A stretch of 64,000 nt of DNA from Amyelois transitella (taxonomy: Eukaryota; Arthropoda; Insecta; Lepidoptera; Pyralidae): NCBI RefSeq assembly GCF_032362555.1, contig NC_083535.1, positions 12,772,001 to 12,836,000 on the forward strand, read 5' to 3'. The notes under the pieces are model-generated. The model had not been told where the DNA came from, did not search any database, and saw only the letters and a list, made by a program, of their open reading frames with translations. Shown piece by piece: positions 29,341-41,400 of this stretch. The position numbers were made by a program, and so were the translations under genes. Each line of letters opens with the position of its first letter. Within the stretch, counting starts at the first letter, position 1.

Positions 29341-29555
29341 GTGTTTGAAAGACATATTTGGCTTGATGTTCCAAGTAGTCATCAAACGGCTACGCTATAG
29401 CTGAAAGCAGCAATACATTGAATAAATAACTATAAATATAATTTCTGATAGATACAACAATGGCAGAATTTATATTTTTATTCGTTGCATTCATAGTTTG
29501 TTTATGCAGTCAATGAGTCCACTAGTGTCACCAGATGCTAGTGCTAGGTGCTAGA

Positions 29556-29661
29556 GGGCTATTCACAAACGTTAATAAGACATGTCTTATCATAACCTCT
29601 GTCTTTGAGGTCAGCCCAAAATAGAGAAGACATTATGACTTATTAACTTTCTTGAATAGTC
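29556..29661. mobile_element. Short MITE
   Basis: GGGCTATTCACAAACGTTAA at left, with the inverted TTAACTTTCTTGAATAGTC at right; same terminal type as 30306-30595. Confidence 0.6.
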
Positions 29662-29807
29662 GAGAAAGTCCGGCAAAATATAAGTTTAACCGGGAAATAA
29701 CAACAGTTTAGAAATGTTTAAACACAAATGTTTCTTCAAATTTAAACACAAATATTACCTTTCAAAATATATAATTAAACAATAAATTAAGTTTATTACT
29801 AAGATCT

Positions 29808-29857
29808 GGTGTTAAACCTGTATATTAAGATATTACTTAATATACAGGTTTTACACC
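29808..29857. other. Perfect-type hairpin
   Basis: GGTGTTAAACCTGTATATTA and its complement TAATATACAGGTTTTACACC form a stem of about 22 bp with a short loop. Confidence 0.8.
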
Positions 29858-30305
29858 AAACGTGATTACCTCGTACGTACGTTTACCTCTTCGTGAGCAA
29901 ATCCGACTCGCACTTGGCCGGTTTGATTATTTATTCTCTTCTTTCGAATATTACACTATTCAGTGATAAAAAACTCCATAAGCTGACTTTTAGCAATGTT
30001 TAATTTAAACCCTATCTGGTAACACTAATTTACATTAACTTCTCATACATGTACAGTCAAACGCATATCAAGTCACCCGCACGGAACTCTATGACGCGAG
30101 AATAGAGGCGTATATGCAATGAATTTAGAAAGATTGATGTGCTGTTTCTGAAAGGTGTGTGTCTACACTAATATATGGAAGAAGCGTGTGTCATCTAGGG
30201 ATTTGCATCCCGCACAGATAAATAGATATATATATATCTAAATCTCATATGATTACAGGCAGTCGAAGTTCAAGTGATGTGAAGTGCTTACCCTGTGAAA
30301 AAATG
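29858..30305. other. Unassigned intergenic sequence
   Basis: No gene or repeat recognised between the hairpin and the next MITE. Confidence 0.35.
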
Positions 30306-30595
30306 TGGGTCTATTCACGAATATTGTCTTTTATCTAACTTTAAACAAAGATAAGGTTCACGTTGTTGTAGAAAATACTGCAGTGCAGTTTGTAACCGCT
30401 TCATTCTGCAGTGACACTTTGAAAGCGGCATAAAACAACGCTTCAGATAATTTATTCCACGTCAATCAATGAAACTAAAAGTTGTGGACTCGAAATATCC
30501 CACAATGGTTTTTTTTTTCATTTGTTTTTTTCAAATGTAAAGATAGCGTAAGAACATATGCCTTATCAGCGTTCGTGAATCGACCCTTGGTGTTC
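30306..30595. mobile_element. MITE with nested D-tail
   Basis: Ends GGGTCTATTCACGAA and TTCGTGAATCGACCC are inverted. A D-tail (30362-30520, TGCAGTGCAGTTTGTAACCG) lies inside. Confidence 0.65.
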
Positions 30596-30597
30596 AT

Positions 30598-30770
30598 AAA
30601 GTTTGTTACCGCTTCTTCTGCACAGACGCTTTGGAAACGGTTAAACTTAAAAGTAATTAATTTGACGTCAACCAATGTTTTACAACAACCAAAAGATATG
30701 AAAATTATTAAGTGATAATGACGTGTCCGATAATAATGAATAAAAGTTTTGAATTTGAATAAACATTAAT
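30598..30770 (+). repeat. D-tail
   Basis: AGTTTGTTACCGCTTCTTCT to GAATAAAAGTTTTGAATTTG. Confidence 0.72.
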
Positions 30771-31090
30771 GTGTATGAGAGAAACTCAATATATAAAAAG
30801 GATTTTGTCTAATTCTATACATAAGCGCAAAAGCATTTTGGCCGTCCATTGTAACATAAATAACAACTGTTCTTTTGGTAACTATTGATTGGAGGGTGAT
30901 TCCCTTATCTGGGCGATTTGAAGCCCTCCAGCGGTGACTATGATAACCCGTTCTTCTTCATATGGCTTAGTGTAAAATATAATTGTATGAACCAGCAAAA
31001 CGCGCCGTTGAACAGCGCGTTAAAAACCGCGCGCTTGTTCGGCGGAGCGCTGAGAAACAAGTATCGCGTTTCGATACAAAGTACAGGCGA

Positions 31091-31304
31091 TGCCGTGTGG
31101 TTCCCGGCACCAATACAAAAAAGAATTGGACCACTCCATCTCTTTCCCATGGATGTCGTTAAAAGCTAACAACAACAACAAAAAAATAACAAACTTGGGA
31201 TTCATTTTTTTAGGCGATTCTATTCTCATTAAGCCAAATAGCTGAACGTGGCCTATCAGTCTTTTTAAGACTATTAGCTCACGTGACCATATGTATGTAT
31301 GTAT
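31091..31304 (+). mobile_element. A-SINE with target-site duplication
   Basis: Full 5' head GCCGTGTGGTTCCCGGCACC and TATG tail. Flanked by TACAGGCGAT at 31081-31090 and 31305-31314, direct evidence that A-SINE is retroposed. The 3' half has an internal deletion. Surrounding 30990-31420 is GC-rich and unrecognised. Confidence 0.85.
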
Positions 31305-31418
31305 TTACAGGCGATTTAGCAGCGCTGGCGCCTGCGCACGTCTCACGGCCGGCGCGTTTGATCTGCGCTACTATGAAACGGGTCTACTATCTAGTGTAAC
31401 AGTAGCGCGCGCACACTG

Positions 31419-31476
31419 GCCTTACATTGCGAACCTACCAAGAAATCCAATTCTGGCAGGGTGACAATGTAAGGCA
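31419..31476. repeat. Tiny inverted-repeat element
   Basis: GCCTTACATTG and CAATGTAAGGC are perfect 11-bp inverted ends. Confidence 0.55.
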
Positions 31477-31904
31477 ACTTCTTGTTAGATAATCACGATA
31501 CACGACATCGGAGGACTCCCCAGCTTTGATTAAGAAATGATCCTCCTAACGATAGACCAAAAGTCCAGTTATCTTTTGATTTCAAAACATATAAATGTGT
31601 TGAACATTTTTGAGCATAAATTGTCTAACTACTTAGTTTATTTTCTTTATTTTATTTTTAATCTATTTTAGTCTTAATACAGTCATTAAAGTCACGTGGA
31701 GACAACATTCAGATTATTAAAACTGCAGATATAATTATTTGTAAAATTCATACTACATCTCAGATTAAATATTGGTCTCTACTTTGTGAAACAGACTATC
31801 TACCAAATAATAGCATTTTTTATTGGTTATTAGAGAAGACTTACTTTCCTACTTTCTGAAATCAATATGGACTGTTTGCGATTTTGTATTTTGAGTGATA
31901 TGTT

Positions 31905-32212
31905 CATGTCATCCTCACCACTCTGGAAAGGAGCCCGGGGTATGCCTTTGACCATGGATCCTGAATTGGGTCAGGCAGGATTTTACACGAAGCGAATCCC
32001 ATCTGACCTACGCAACCTTTGCAAGGGATCGTATTGGATCCATTATTACACATCCAGTTGCCTGAATGTGCAGGTTTCCTCATAACGTTTTCCCTCACCG
32101 TAAGAGCATCGGTTGGTCCACGGCCGAGTTGGGATTTGAACCTGTGCCTCTCTGCGCATCACGCATTTTAACCGGTCACCTTACCTATTCGACCGGCGAC
32201 GCTCTTGTTCGT
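31905..32212 (-). repeat. J-SINE, near full length
   Basis: The minus strand starts AGAGCGTCGCCGGTCGAATA, has a tRNA-like box B (CAGGTTCAAATCC), then TGCTCTTACGGTGAGGGAAA and ends CCAGAGTGGTGAGGATGAC. Confidence 0.75.
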
Positions 32213-33162
32213 GATACCTACATATGTTCGTATAATCACTGAGAATTAACAGTTTCTTTATAAAATATGATGTGACACTATAAGAGGTAGATAATCTGAG
32301 ATATACTTAATGTTTGATCTTTGTCACAGATGTCTAATACACGCACATTTTATGATCATGATTTAGGCATCTTAAAATCTATCTAGATACATTAATTCCC
32401 ACGAGAGCGAACCCCCGGGCATAAAGCTAATATATAGATATATTTATATATATATAAGTCACTAGAAAATAACAAAAACTGCAAGTTTATAAATTTCCTA
32501 GGAATATTCTAAACGAGAGAGATTAATTGTATTATTTTACGTCTACATTTTGTAAAACATACCGAACTCTCGAAAAATGTGGACACAAGATAAATACATT
32601 TCATTTATCGTTTAAAATTATATCTTAATTTATCGGTTCTTATTATTTTCCCTGTGACATATACATACATGTTCAACAGACGAGTCTGCACCTAAACTAC
32701 ACTATGAAATACTTTACATCATAACATATAATATTCTAGAAAATTAACAGTAAAATCCATAAAAATAAATTACAATTTGTACATAAAAAATACTTTTAAT
32801 TAAATCTTAATATATCTAAAATTATTATAATATAGCTAAAAATATAATATTATGCAATACAATAACCAACTTATATATAGATATATACTTGTATATATAG
32901 TAAATTCTGTATCGACAAAAATATAATTTTGCAGTCAGTAAAAGTCTAGTTTAATAATTACGAGAACCTCCTTTTTGAGGTCATTTGATAAAGCTATATA
33001 TGACACTTCAATAAAGATAGCTACAATGCACGGAATATAAGTTGACCTATACTTATACCAACATTCCGGTTATCAACTCCGAATCATGTACGGAGTGCGC
33101 TGCTCTCGCGTTCTCTCTCTATCTCTCTCTCTCTCTATAGCAGCAGTTCTTTCTCCCTATAA
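32213..33162. other. AT-rich intergenic sequence
   Basis: No gene seen. A short CT microsatellite lies at about 33111-33137. Confidence 0.4.
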
Positions 33163-33533
33163 TGCCGGATTTACATTACAAAATAAGTGGCTTGAAATTA
33201 GTTTGATAAATCTAATTCGACCAGTAATATCACGTGTAAAACATTCAATTTTAAAATGCATGCATCACTTGTGCGAAACTGGAGTAGTTTCGTGTTATGC
33301 GCATATTTTTTGTAAAACATGTCGTGCAACTTATTTCTTGATATTTGTAAATGCGTCTGCGCAGAGTGGACGTGCGGTTTTTTTATTGGATAGCAGACAA
33401 ATACGCGCCAAAAAATGGCTAACCAAAGTTGGTCAGGCAACAAAAATATACAAGTTTCACGTGTGATACAATTTCTTTCATGAAACTAATTTTATCATGC
33501 ATGAGACACCTGTTTCGCAATGTAAATCCGGCT
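33163..33533. mobile_element. MITE with GCCGGATTTACATT ends
   Basis: Terminal inverted repeats of about 30 bp, imperfect after the first 14. The 126-codon frame 33086-33466 lies mostly inside it and is not considered a gene. Confidence 0.72.
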
Positions 33534-33599
33534 TTAATGTCGGCCTCAGTCTGACACTGAAAATACTGTTAACGGAAAGGTACTGAGGTTTATGATGGA

Positions 33600-33690
33600 A
33601 TTTTATTTATAGGCTTGGCCTATCAGTATTTTCAAGACTGTTGGCTCTATCTAACTCGCAAGGTATATAGACGTGATTATTATTTTTCGT
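33600..33690 (+). repeat. A-SINE 3' fragment
   Basis: GGCCTATCAGTATTTTCAAG to TATATAGACGTGATTA. Confidence 0.65.
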
Positions 33691-35150
33691 CGTTAGCGTA
33701 ACATGTTTATATTTATATACATTTGGAGAACTTGAGACAGCATTATGTAAGTACTATAAATATATTTTTCATTAAAACAGGTCTAAAGAGTGAGTTGAGT
33801 ACTTAAGACCCTGGATCGCCCGACAAAAATGGAATTATATTTTTTTTAATTAAATTTATCTAATAAAATAAATGCATTTAGAATTTAAAACAATATTGAA
33901 TATTTCGATTTAAAATAGGCCCAGCACTTAGAATAGGCCTCACCACGTCTTTTGCGTAAATTTTGTAAAAACATTGAGAAAACGAGAAAAATATTTCATA
34001 TTATGCAAACTTGCTTTTGGTGAAAAACATTTTATTAATCTAACTAGACTTTCTAATCAACATTTTTGGATACTTGACGTATCAATTATTTGCTCTTGTT
34101 TCAGACATAATGTTGGTTTCGGTATAATAAGTGTATAATAAAAATTTATCTAATTTCTCGAAGTACTAAGAAAAACCTAATATTATTTTTAAATATTTTC
34201 AATTATACATTATATTGACAGATTGCTCGTTGCTAAAGTTTTACTGTTTTACGTCACAATTTTTTAAAATAATCTTTATATTTGATACATTAAATTTCAC
34301 CAAAATAAAGTAATGACATGAAGTGATACCATAGATATCAAAATAATACAAGACAATAGATATGTTTGTATTTATAAATAAATTTTAATTGTAATTTCTA
34401 ATTTTGTTATGATTTTTACGAGTTGTAAACAATAGATTTTTAGAGTAGAAAAAAAACTTTGCAATCAATTCCGAATGCATTGTAATGTTGCTATAAATAT
34501 TTGGAAACATAATAATTGTGGGTATAGTTAAAGATACAAAGTGTACTACTCAATTGAACGAAAAAAGAAGTATATCAATCAGAATTCATTTGAGATTAGA
34601 TTAAATCTTGGAACTTTTCGACGAGTGACATTTAAAAATCTATTGTTAAACTCTTTTTGTTACACCAAACACAAAGTGTTATTTAATAAAAGTTTTATCT
34701 AATATATACATAATACGGCATAAATATAATTGAATAATTTAGAGATTCTTGTAAAACCAAAGTTACATTAGTAAATTTGGTTTTAAACATTTAATTTCAC
34801 TTGTTGTAGCTTCAAAGACTAAAAAATATATATAAAAAAAAATAGTAAAAGTTAAAACAATAGTACTTTTGTTCACAATTCAAAAGCCAGGGACCGAGTT
34901 AATGTAATATGCATAGAACAATTCAATCTTCAATTTCAAAGGAATGTTATAAAAGCGTGAATTACTCACAACTCATAGACAAAAAAGATCTTCGATGATA
35001 CCATAAACATCTAGATTATATTTAAATTTGCCGAAATTATTAGGCAGTAGATTTTGATGACAATACTCTGCAAGTTTACAAAGTAATGTATGTCATATAA
35101 TGATATTATTTGTATGGAATTTTCTTACGAAAACCCAAGCATGGAGACAG
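33691..35150. other. AT-rich intergenic sequence
   Basis: Up to the transposon's left end; no gene or classified repeat. Confidence 0.45.
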
Positions 35151-35244
35151 TTATAGTAGAACCGCCTAAATGAGTCCTCGCCCGCGGAGTACAGGGGCGC
35201 GGGGGTATGACGACGAAGGGGACCGAGAGAGGTGCGGGCGGCGG
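35151..35244 (+). repeat. Left TIR of the DNA transposon
   Basis: GC-rich 94-bp inverted repeat, identical by eye to the reverse complement of 37110-37203. It ends about 107 bp before the transposase ATG. Confidence 0.93.
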
Positions 35245-35350
35245 GCGCATTCTTGTAAAAACTCAGTTCGCTCGCTACGCGGTTAGCGATCACACGTGTT
35301 GACAGTTGCGGACGCCTTGTGAAAATTATACATGAGATTACATTCTCAAG

Positions 35351-36724
35351 ATGAGTCGAAATATTTTCGGACATAGAATTAATAGTCAGTGCAAACAAAT
35401 GGCGTTTAACGTATATGAATATTTTAGAAAAAAGAAACTCGACCCAAATTCTGATGAATATAAACAAGATATACCTTTAAATAAAACTGTAGCAGAAGTT
35501 ACTGGACTATCAGAAAAGACTGTATCTAGAATTGTACAACAAGGGAAAGCATTAAATGACAACGAGAGATTTAAATCACCGAGAAAACCAAAACAGGTTC
35601 GTAGAAAAAGAGTGGAAATAGACGATTTCACAAAAGGAGTGGTAAGAAGAAAAGTCACTCAGTTTTACACAATTTTCAAAAAAATACCTACTCTGAAAAC
35701 TTTGAACGCTGTACTTAGAGAAGAGAATATATTACACTGCGGCAGGGAATATTTAAGGCTATTATTACATGATCTAGGTTTTAAATTTAAGAAATGCGGA
35801 TCTAAAAGGAAACTCCTTATCGAACAGCCAAATATCACATCGTGGAGGTGGAAATACCTAAATACTATTAAAAAATATCGTAGAGAAGGAAGACATATTT
35901 TATACCTTGACGAAACTTATGTAAACGCGTCTCATAACGTTTCAAAATGTTGGCAATCAAAGGATGAACTTGGCGTTCTATCTCATATTGGTAAAGGGGA
36001 CCGTTTGATCATCGTACATTGTGGAGGTCAAATTGGATTTGTAGACGGAGCCCTTGTGATATTCAAATCCAAATGTAAAACAGGTGATTATCACGATTCT
36101 ATGAATTTCGCAAATTTCAGTAAATGGATAAATGAAAAGCTCATGCCTAATATACCGCAAAATTCTGTCATAGTAATGGACAACGCAGCTTATCATTCGG
36201 TTCGAGAAGAGAAAAAGCCAACTATGGCTTCTACCAAGCCAACTATGCAAGAATGGCTACGACGACATAACGTGCCTTTTGATGAAAAACTTAGAAAGGA
36301 TGACTTATATAAATTAATTAAAAGTAATTTCACAGAAGATATTTACAAAATTGACGAGGTATTGAAAAGAAACGGACACGAAGTATTGCGTTTGCCTCCA
36401 TATCACCCAGACCTGAACCCAATTGAGTTGGTCTGGGGTGATATCAAAGGACAATTAGCACAAAAAAGTATCGACTCTAATTTGGACCAGAAAAAAGAAA
36501 TATTAGAGAGATTATTTGCTGAATATCCCAAAGAGAAATGGGAGAATTGTGTTAAACACGTGATTAAAATCGAAGACGAATATTGCAAACATGATGGAGT
36601 CCTAGATGAAGTTGTTGATTTTATTATTAATGTGCAAGACGATTCTGATGATTCTGATGATGGCTGTTGTGAAAGTGAAGAATCAAGTTCCAGTGATAGT
36701 GATATTATGGACATAAGTGATTGA
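35351..36724 (+). CDS. Transposase, IS630/Tc1/mariner superfamily with long D-to-E spacer
   Basis: 457 aa, no stop. The N-terminus has a helix-turn-helix-like segment (VAEVTGLSEKTVSRIVQQGK, about residues 46-65) followed by a basic linker. The DDE core is LDETYVN (first Asp), VIVMDNAAYHS (second Asp) and LPPYHPDLNPIELVWGDIK (Glu). I count 81 residues between the second Asp and the Glu, instead of 34-41 in classic Tc1/mariner. The extra segment includes QEWLRRHNVPFDE and a KDDLYKLIKSN-like helix. From memory this resembles the DD82E Sailor group. The C-terminus is an acidic Ser/Asp tail. AATAAA follows at about 36752. Function: cut-and-paste transposition of the flanking TIRs. Confidence 0.93.
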   Translation: MSRNIFGHRINSQCKQMAFNVYEYFRKKKLDPNSDEYKQDIPLNKTVAEVTGLSEKTVSRIVQQGKALNDNERFKSPRKPKQVRRKRVEIDDFTKGVVRRKVTQFYTIFKKIPTLKTLNAVLREENILHCGREYLRLLLHDLGFKFKKCGSKRKLLIEQPNITSWRWKYLNTIKKYRREGRHILYLDETYVNASHNVSKCWQSKDELGVLSHIGKGDRLIIVHCGGQIGFVDGALVIFKSKCKTGDYHDSMNFANFSKWINEKLMPNIPQNSVIVMDNAAYHSVREEKKPTMASTKPTMQEWLRRHNVPFDEKLRKDDLYKLIKSNFTEDIYKIDEVLKRNGHEVLRLPPYHPDLNPIELVWGDIKGQLAQKSIDSNLDQKKEILERLFAEYPKEKWENCVKHVIKIEDEYCKHDGVLDEVVDFIINVQDDSDDSDDGCCESEESSSSDSDIMDISD

Positions 36725-37109
36725 TTTATAATTTTGATAAATTTTGCATAAATAAATATTACATACATAACTTTATTACCTTTTTTTTACCTACATATCA
36801 TACCTATATATCATAAAATCACATTTTTATCGAATTGTTTTGTATGAAAAATAAAAATTTGAAAATAACAATAATCGAAAAATGCTTATGCTATTTAATT
36901 CATGTACGTGGTCTCGTTGATACCATGGAGTTATGGGATAACAAAAGGAACACGTTGTATAGTTTACAGTTGTTTCATTCAAATTTTGTATAGCCATTAT
37001 TATTTTTTTAATAAAAATCTTCACCTGTTTGCCGCTAACCACTATGACGTCACATATCTCAAGAAATGTCCAGTAACATTTCGCCCCTTGTATTACACGC
37101 TACGCTCGA

Positions 37110-37203
37110 CCGCCGCCCGCACCTCTCTCGGTCCCCTTCGTCGTCATACCCCCGCGCCCCTGTACTCCGCGGGCGAGGACTCATTTAGGCGGTTCTACTA
37201 TAA
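37110..37203 (-). repeat. Right TIR of the DNA transposon
   Basis: Partner of the left TIR. It begins after about 385 bp of AT-rich 3' sequence following the transposase stop. Confidence 0.93.
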
Positions 37204-38076
37204 CAGAGATGATATTTGCTAAAATAAATTATAGATGTGTAAGAATTTAGTGCACATAAAAAAAAACCATGTGTATTAAATAAGAGACAGTCAGATTGAC
37301 AAACAAATATTATCTTTGAAAAATTTGAAACGCCATGATTAAATATAGACATGATACAATGGTACATATATACAAGATCATAGAAATCATAGGAATAAAA
37401 TGAGACAATAGAAATGTCATATTGTGATTGTGACTATAGTTATATAACGCCTTTTACTGTCATTAATGTCAGAATTGAGATGCGAGATGAAAAATGGTGT
37501 CGCAACCATCAGTTGTAACGTTTCATCCATTGTTACCACTTCTAAAGTCTCATTCTATGTACAAGACAAATTATTGAAGTATTTTATTTCGAGAAATCAA
37601 CCAATCGGAAATCAACTTATTTTAATTGCTTCATTTCGATTGGCTGACACGCAATAATATGATATGCGCCCTCTAGCGAGGAAATAGTGAAACAAAATAC
37701 TCCTTTATTAGAGGATTCACGTAGAAGAAACGTTTCGTCAAAGGATAGCTTTGCTTAAGAATAGGAATTGCACAACAGCATTCGCTTAATATTTCTTCAT
37801 AATGGGGGAGTCTGAAACAAAAAAAATATATTAGTTTTTATAAGATGATCAAATTATAGATATATCATGGCATTTTTCAAGAACGCGTCTTCATTGCGTA
37901 TCTTTTTAACCCCCGACGGAAAAAGAGACGTGTAATAAGTTTTACGTGACTGTTTGTGTCATCATACGTCACAAACGAATAAAGCGATTTCAGTTTAGTA
38001 TTTATAAAATGAATTAAAGATTGAGTATGTTTTGCATAAACCATAGGCCATAGACGTTATTATAAATAACATACAT
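37204..38076. other. Intergenic, 3' flank of ArfGAP1
   Basis: Minus-strand AATAAA candidates (TTTATT on plus) include 37704. Otherwise unassigned. Confidence 0.4.
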
Positions 38077-38245
38077 TATATGTATGTATGTGATCAACGT
38101 GGCTCGTGACTGACAGGCCACGTTCAGCTGATAGGATGATAGAATTGAGATTCAAATAGCGACAGGTTGCTAGCCCATCGCCTAAAAGAAGAATCCCAAG
38201 TTTACAAACCAATCCCTCAGTCGCCATTTATGACATCAGTGGTAG
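38077..38245 (-). repeat. A-SINE in the ArfGAP1 3' UTR
   Basis: ATGTATGTATG tail region with internal deletion. It lies within 15 bp of the ArfGAP1 stop codon, so it is probably transcribed. Confidence 0.8.
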
Positions 38246-38258
38246 TACAAACTCACAA

Positions 38259-38403
38259 TTAGTTATTCAGCCAGTCCCACGAGTCCTCATCCCTCTTCTT
38301 GCTGTCCGGTGGAGGGCTGGAGACGCCCACTTTGGACAGATCCCTGGCGTCCAAATTGTTACGGGCCGCTATGGATTCCTTCCACGGTTGGGTTTGCTCG
38401 TTC
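38259..38403 (-). CDS. ArfGAP1: ArfGAP1 exon 8 (C-terminus and stop)
   Basis: Acceptor CATTTACAG. Encodes [36 protein letters not shown] and LNN-stop (TAA at 38261-38259). The aromatic Trp-rich end resembles other ArfGAP C-termini. The 3' UTR holds an A-SINE (38077-38245). Confidence 0.88.
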
Positions 38404-41400
38404 CTGTAAATGAACATTGTTTATTTATTTAACGTACACAAAATTATAGACAGGAGCATTTAATACAGTAATTCTAGTACAAAGGAACATATTTTATTAG
38501 TCATAATAGAACTAGCTTTTAACCGCTTTTTAAAGTGCACAAAATTATATACAGGAGCATTCATTTAATACAGTAATTCTAGTACAAAGGTATTCACATA
38601 TTTAATTAGTCATAATAGAACTAGCTTTTAACCGCTGCTTCGTCCGCGTGATTTAAGCGCCACGTACAAAAAGCGACGAAGTGATTTATGTTTGTATGAA
38701 TCTATGACGTCATGGCGGCCGACTGTCACACTATTGGTAAGAGTGTGTGCGTGAGGCGTGTGTACAGATATACATTGGGCCGGCTTATATTATACTAGCG
38801 ACCCGCCCCGGCTTCGCACGGGTGCAAAATTCGGAAAAAAAACCTTCCTCTTGAATCACTCTACCTGTTACAAAAAACTGCATCAAAATCCGTTGCGTAA
38901 TTTTAAAGATTTAAGCATACAGACAAACAGTCTAAAATAGCGACTTTGTTTTATACTATGTAGTGATACTTACTAATAGTGCTTCATTTTGCCGTATATT
39001 AAAACTCCGTCTGCCTTTTTTCCACGTCTAAATCTGTTACGCGGTTGCGAATAAAGGTTCGAATCCCAACGCGGCCTTGTACCAAAGACTATTTTCAAAA
39101 TTAAGTAAATACATTAGTTTGAATACTAACCAATGCTCTTACGGTGAGGGAAAACATCGTGAGGAAACCTGCACATTCAGGCAACTGTATGTGTAACCAT
39201 ATAATCCAATACGGGTCAGATCCTCCTGCAAAGGTTGCAGAGCTCAGACGGGAGTCGCTTCGTATATAAACCTGACTCCCCCAATCCAGGATCCATGGTC
39301 AAAGGCACACTCCAGGCTCCTCTCCAGATGACGATGCAATCAAAACTACCACCAGAAGCAAAACGTCTGTTAGAATATATTAAAAAGAGCTTACCACTGC
39401 GAGTAGGGCTCCGAGGTTGAACTCTTCATGGCGCCGTAGCTTTGAGACTGGTAGCTACCAGAGTTGGAAGCCCGACGCATATCCGTCGTACCACCAAGGG
39501 AGCTCCAACCACCACGGTTGTTCACCTGGGTGAAAGTACATGATTAAATACTTGTCTTATATTGGGGAATTCAGACAAGCCGTGTGGTTCCCGGCACAAA
39601 TACAAAAAAGAATAGAACCACTAGAATAGGATCTCTTTCCCATGGATGTCGTAAAAAGCGACTAAGGGATAGGCTTACAAACTTGGGATTCTTTTTTAGG
39701 CGATGGGCTAGCAACCTGTCACTAGTTGGATATCAATTCGTTAAGCCAAATAGCTGAACGTGGCCATTCAGTCTTTTCAAGACTATTGGTTCTGTCTACC
39801 CCGCAAGGGATATAGACGTGACCATATGTATGAATGTATGTTCAAACAAGCTTTTGCGCGAAGCGTCCCTCGCTGTGGGATATTCCAGAAAAAGAAATGC
39901 CTAGTCCGAAAGCTAGCTATTATAATTTATAATTAGTCCGAATGACTTTTATATCTGTGTTCCATCAAAGCGGTTTATAAATTACAAAAATACAAATAAG
40001 TTTTATCTTTTAATTATTAGTGTGGATAAAAAAAGTACTTCATATAACTATATTATAGCAATTTATTAATAAAAAAATATTACCACTCCAAGCCTTGCTA
40101 ATTTGCTATATATTGTATATATTTTATGTAAGTTTTTTATGTGGTATTTACATATGTATTTTATTATATTTAATTTATGTATGTCTAAAATTAGTTGTGT
40201 GAGTGGAGTAACCGCCTGTCACCCTTTCCATCATATCTCCTATCTCAGGTCTGCTGGAAGAGATTTCTTTATGAAATAAGCAGAACCTTTGTAATACAAA
40301 ATTATCAGTTGTTTTTTTTTTATGATACATACATATGGTCACGTCTATATCCTTTGCGGGATAGACAGAGCCAACAGTCTATTCTTTTTTGGTGCCGTGA
40401 ACCACACGGCTTATTTATGATTATCAGTTCTTTGTATATATATACAATTATTATTGTGATTAGGCTTATAAACTTGAGATTCCTCTTTAAGGCGATGGGC
40501 TAGCAACCTGGCACTATTTGAATCTCAATTCTATCACTAAGCCAAACAGCTGAACGTGGCCTATCAGTCTTTTCAAGACTATTGGCTCTGTCTACCCCGC
40601 AAGGGATATAGACGTGACCATATGTATGTACTATTGTGTTTACAATCTCGATGTTATGTATATATACCTACACAATTATTCTTGTGATTATCACACTCGA
40701 TGTATTCCTGTGTACCTACCTACATAAATTAGTAAATAAATAAATAACATCAATCAGACCACACTGTATATTATACAAGCTACCTTCTCGGTGACTGTGG
40801 TGTTATTTCTTCTTTTAGGCGATGGGCTAGCAACCTGTCACTATTTGAATCTCAATTCTATCACTAAGCCAAACAGCTGAACGTGGCCTATCAGTCTTTT
40901 CAAGACTATTGTCTCTGTCTACCCCGCAAGGGATATAGACGTGACCATATGTATGCATTATTGTGATTATCAATCTCGATGTTTTCCTGTAATAAATAAA
41001 TAAATAACACCAATCAAACAGACCACACTGTATATTATACAAGCTACCTTCTCGGTGACTGTAGAAGCCATCTCTGTGACTTTCTGTGTCGCCATGCCGC
41101 CGTAACGCACCGCACTCTCGGTGGCGGTGCGAGCCGCTTTCGTAACGGACGAAGTGAACATCGACCAACCCTGTATGGACAAACGGGACAATTTTATGTT
41201 AGTATTAGTAGGTTTACGTTTAATAGACGTTCAATTATGTAAGTACTAGAGGCCGCCCGCGACTTCGTCCGCATGGAAACCCTATCAATCCCGCGGGAAC
41301 TCTGGGATAAAAAGTAGCCTATGTGTTATTCTGGGTCTTCAGCTACCTACATACCAAATTTCATGGTAATCGGTTCAGTAGTTTTTGCGTGAAAGAGTAA

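Larger units (their letters stand above)
35151..37203 (+). mobile_element. Intact IS630/Tc1/mariner-type DNA transposon with 94-bp TIRs
   Basis: Left TIR 35151-35244 and right TIR 37110-37203 are inverted and, by eye, identical over 94 bp, starting TTATAGTAGAACCGCC. The TIRs are strikingly GC-rich while the interior is AT-rich. They enclose one full-length transposase ORF (35351-36724). Both ends carry TATA, compatible with a TA target duplication. Identical TIRs and an undamaged ORF point to a recent insertion. Confidence 0.93.

Noticed and set aside
33086..33466. 126-codon plus-strand frame
   Set aside because: Lies mostly within a MITE with GCCGGATTTACATT ends and has low-complexity start.
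37385..37657. Possible ArfGAP1-linked or independent short gene
   Set aside because: 63-codon frame without motif; lies beyond the likely ArfGAP1 3' end.
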